14,883 nucleotides of DNA from Bacteroidota bacterium (GTDB lineage: Bacteria; Bacteroidota; Rhodothermia; Rhodothermales; UBA10348). Both the position numbers and the translations under genes were made by a program. Within the stretch, counting starts at the first letter, position 1. Each line of letters begins with the position of its first letter. This document shows, in pieces, positions 14,009 through 14,883 of the stretch. A model generated the notes under the pieces. That model made no database searches. It was not told the DNA's origin and was given only the letters and a program-made list of their open reading frames with translations. Location of the stretch: contig SMXK01000002.1 of the NCBI GenBank assembly GCA_004356265.1, positions 1 through 14,883 on the forward strand, in the 5' to 3' direction.

Positions 14009-14883
14009 GTGAACCGACATAACTTCGGACAATACATCGTTGCAGCTGTGCTCTTTCTGGGTACTGTTGCTACAGTCGTATACCTGCCTCCCTATTGCAG
14101 CAGTGTAGAACACGACCGGTTGGAGCAGCGCGCACGCCAGGTTGCATCCGGTTTACTAGACCAATTCGGATCGGAATTGTTTGATCAAAACGCAGCCGTT
14201 GACGGAGCGGTACTCAGTGCGATTTCACTTCACGAAAACTCTGTTTCGGTGGCCGTTCTGGATGAGTCAGACGAGTATCGATTGCTCGCAAGTACGCTCA
14301 GCGGCAGCACTGAACAATCCGTAATATCAACTATGTACACGACGGTCGAGTCAGATTCGTCGCTGACGGTTACCATACCGTCCGGAGATAATTACATCGT
14401 CATCGGAATCGGCAGGCAGGCGTCTATCAGAGTTGTCATCTTCTGGAAGCTGGTTTCGTACGGTGCTGGAGCCCTTCTTTTTCTGTTATCGTTAAACACA
14501 CTATTTACCGGGATCCGGTCTGGCCGGTTGGCAAGGTCTCAGAAGAAGAAGGTTTCTGACATATTAAAGGATGCCCGGAATGAGATGAAGGAGAAAGACC
14601 AGGAGCATCGAGAACAATTACATGCGCTCCAAGCCCAATCTCTGCAATCTTCGGTGCGACCGAGGTCGTCGGAAGATCGGCAGCCGGCGACGGACACAAC
14701 TACGGATACTATCCAAGAATCAGCGGACGCGGACACCACGGGTGAACCGTCTCTCGAATCTGGAGAAAGAATTCCCATCGATATTTGGGGGGCGGCAGAT
14801 CATCAGAATCGAAACGAATACGATCTGAGTCTTGCTGAAGGCGGGGGTCTTCATAATAGTATCAAGTCTCATCCGGTTCTGTC
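14009..14883 (+). CDS. Two-TM sensor-like membrane protein of unknown function (3' end outside window)
   Basis: The frame is open from the TAG at 13988-13990 to the window edge. GTG 14009 is the best start (TTG 14000 is possible), leaving 291 visible codons. The hydrophobic segment at 9-27 (YIVAAVLFLGTVATVVYL) is an uncleaved anchor or signal. Residues 30-140 form a small extracytoplasmic domain with predicted alpha/beta character. A second TM is at about 142-167. After it comes a basic stop-transfer stretch (RSGRLARSQKKK, 170-181), a charged heptad-like helix (183-213) typical of coiled-coil linkers, and a Ser/Thr/Asp/Glu-rich low-complexity region (214-255). The layout resembles membrane-bound signalling proteins, but no kinase, cyclase, phosphatase or receiver motif is visible before the edge. 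I do not recognise the family. It diverges from recJ. Confidence 0.7.
   Translation, partial: MNRHNFGQYIVAAVLFLGTVATVVYLPPYCSSVEHDRLEQRARQVASGLLDQFGSELFDQNAAVDGAVLSAISLHENSVSVAVLDESDEYRLLASTLSGSTEQSVISTMYTTVESDSSLTVTIPSGDNYIVIGIGRQASIRVVIFWKLVSYGAGALLFLLSLNTLFTGIRSGRLARSQKKKVSDILKDARNEMKEKDQEHREQLHALQAQSLQSSVRPRSSEDRQPATDTTTDTIQESADADTTGEPSLESGERIPIDIWGAADHQNRNEYDLSLAEGGGLHNSIKSHPVL

Noticed and set aside
1..14883. CRISPR arrays, tRNAs, insertion sequences, phage or defence genes
   Set aside because: I saw no regularly spaced repeats, cloverleaf-like sequences, transposase or integrase motifs, or terminal inverted repeats; nearly all sequence is explained by the listed genes.

Overview
This window looks like chromosomal sequence of moderate GC content from a Bacteroidota-like bacterium, possibly of the Rhodothermota/Balneolota type. 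That placement is an inference. It rests on three things: none of the starts I inspected has a clear Shine-Dalgarno sequence; the left end carries a large secreted M14 metallopeptidase next to a BNR/sortilin-type exoprotein; and several genes seem to start at GTG or TTG. I saw no mobile element, tRNA, rRNA or CRISPR array.

Left part (1-3215): two divergent envelope or secreted proteins. The minus-strand gene at 1-469 is cut by the window edge. It encodes the N-terminus of a membrane-anchored or secreted BNR-repeat (VPS10/sortilin-like) protein. The plus-strand gene (603-3215) is a secreted M14-family zinc carboxypeptidase-like protein with a glutamine-amidotransferase-like domain near its C-terminus and a highly charged insertion.

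Middle (3276-10331): a minus-strand Nudix hydrolase diverges from a tight four-gene plus-strand operon. The operon encodes MobA (molybdopterin guanylyltransferase), a natural fusion of a four-cluster ferredoxin subunit with an NrfD/PsrC-type quinone-interacting membrane subunit, a DMSO-reductase-family Mo/W-bis-MGD catalytic subunit, and a long TorD-family chaperone. Spacing runs from an ATGA overlap to gaps of 3-4 nt. MobA would finish the cofactor, TorD would help load it into the apo-enzyme, the catalytic subunit would carry out the two-electron chemistry, and the FeS-NrfD protein would exchange electrons with the quinone pool. No Tat signal is visible on either redox subunit, so the active site should face the cytoplasm, as in SoeABC-type sulfite dehydrogenase and unlike the periplasmic Psr/Phs/Dms enzymes. 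The substrate cannot be read from the sequence. This operon is the most interesting system in the window.

Right part (10328-14883): a minus-strand pair, recJ followed by a SulP/SLC26 anion transporter with a STAS domain, converges on the molybdoenzyme operon so tightly that both stop codons share one CTAG. Divergent from recJ, a plus-strand gene with a GTG start runs off the right edge. It encodes a two-TM protein with a small extracytoplasmic domain and a coiled-coil, low-complexity cytoplasmic part, of unknown function.
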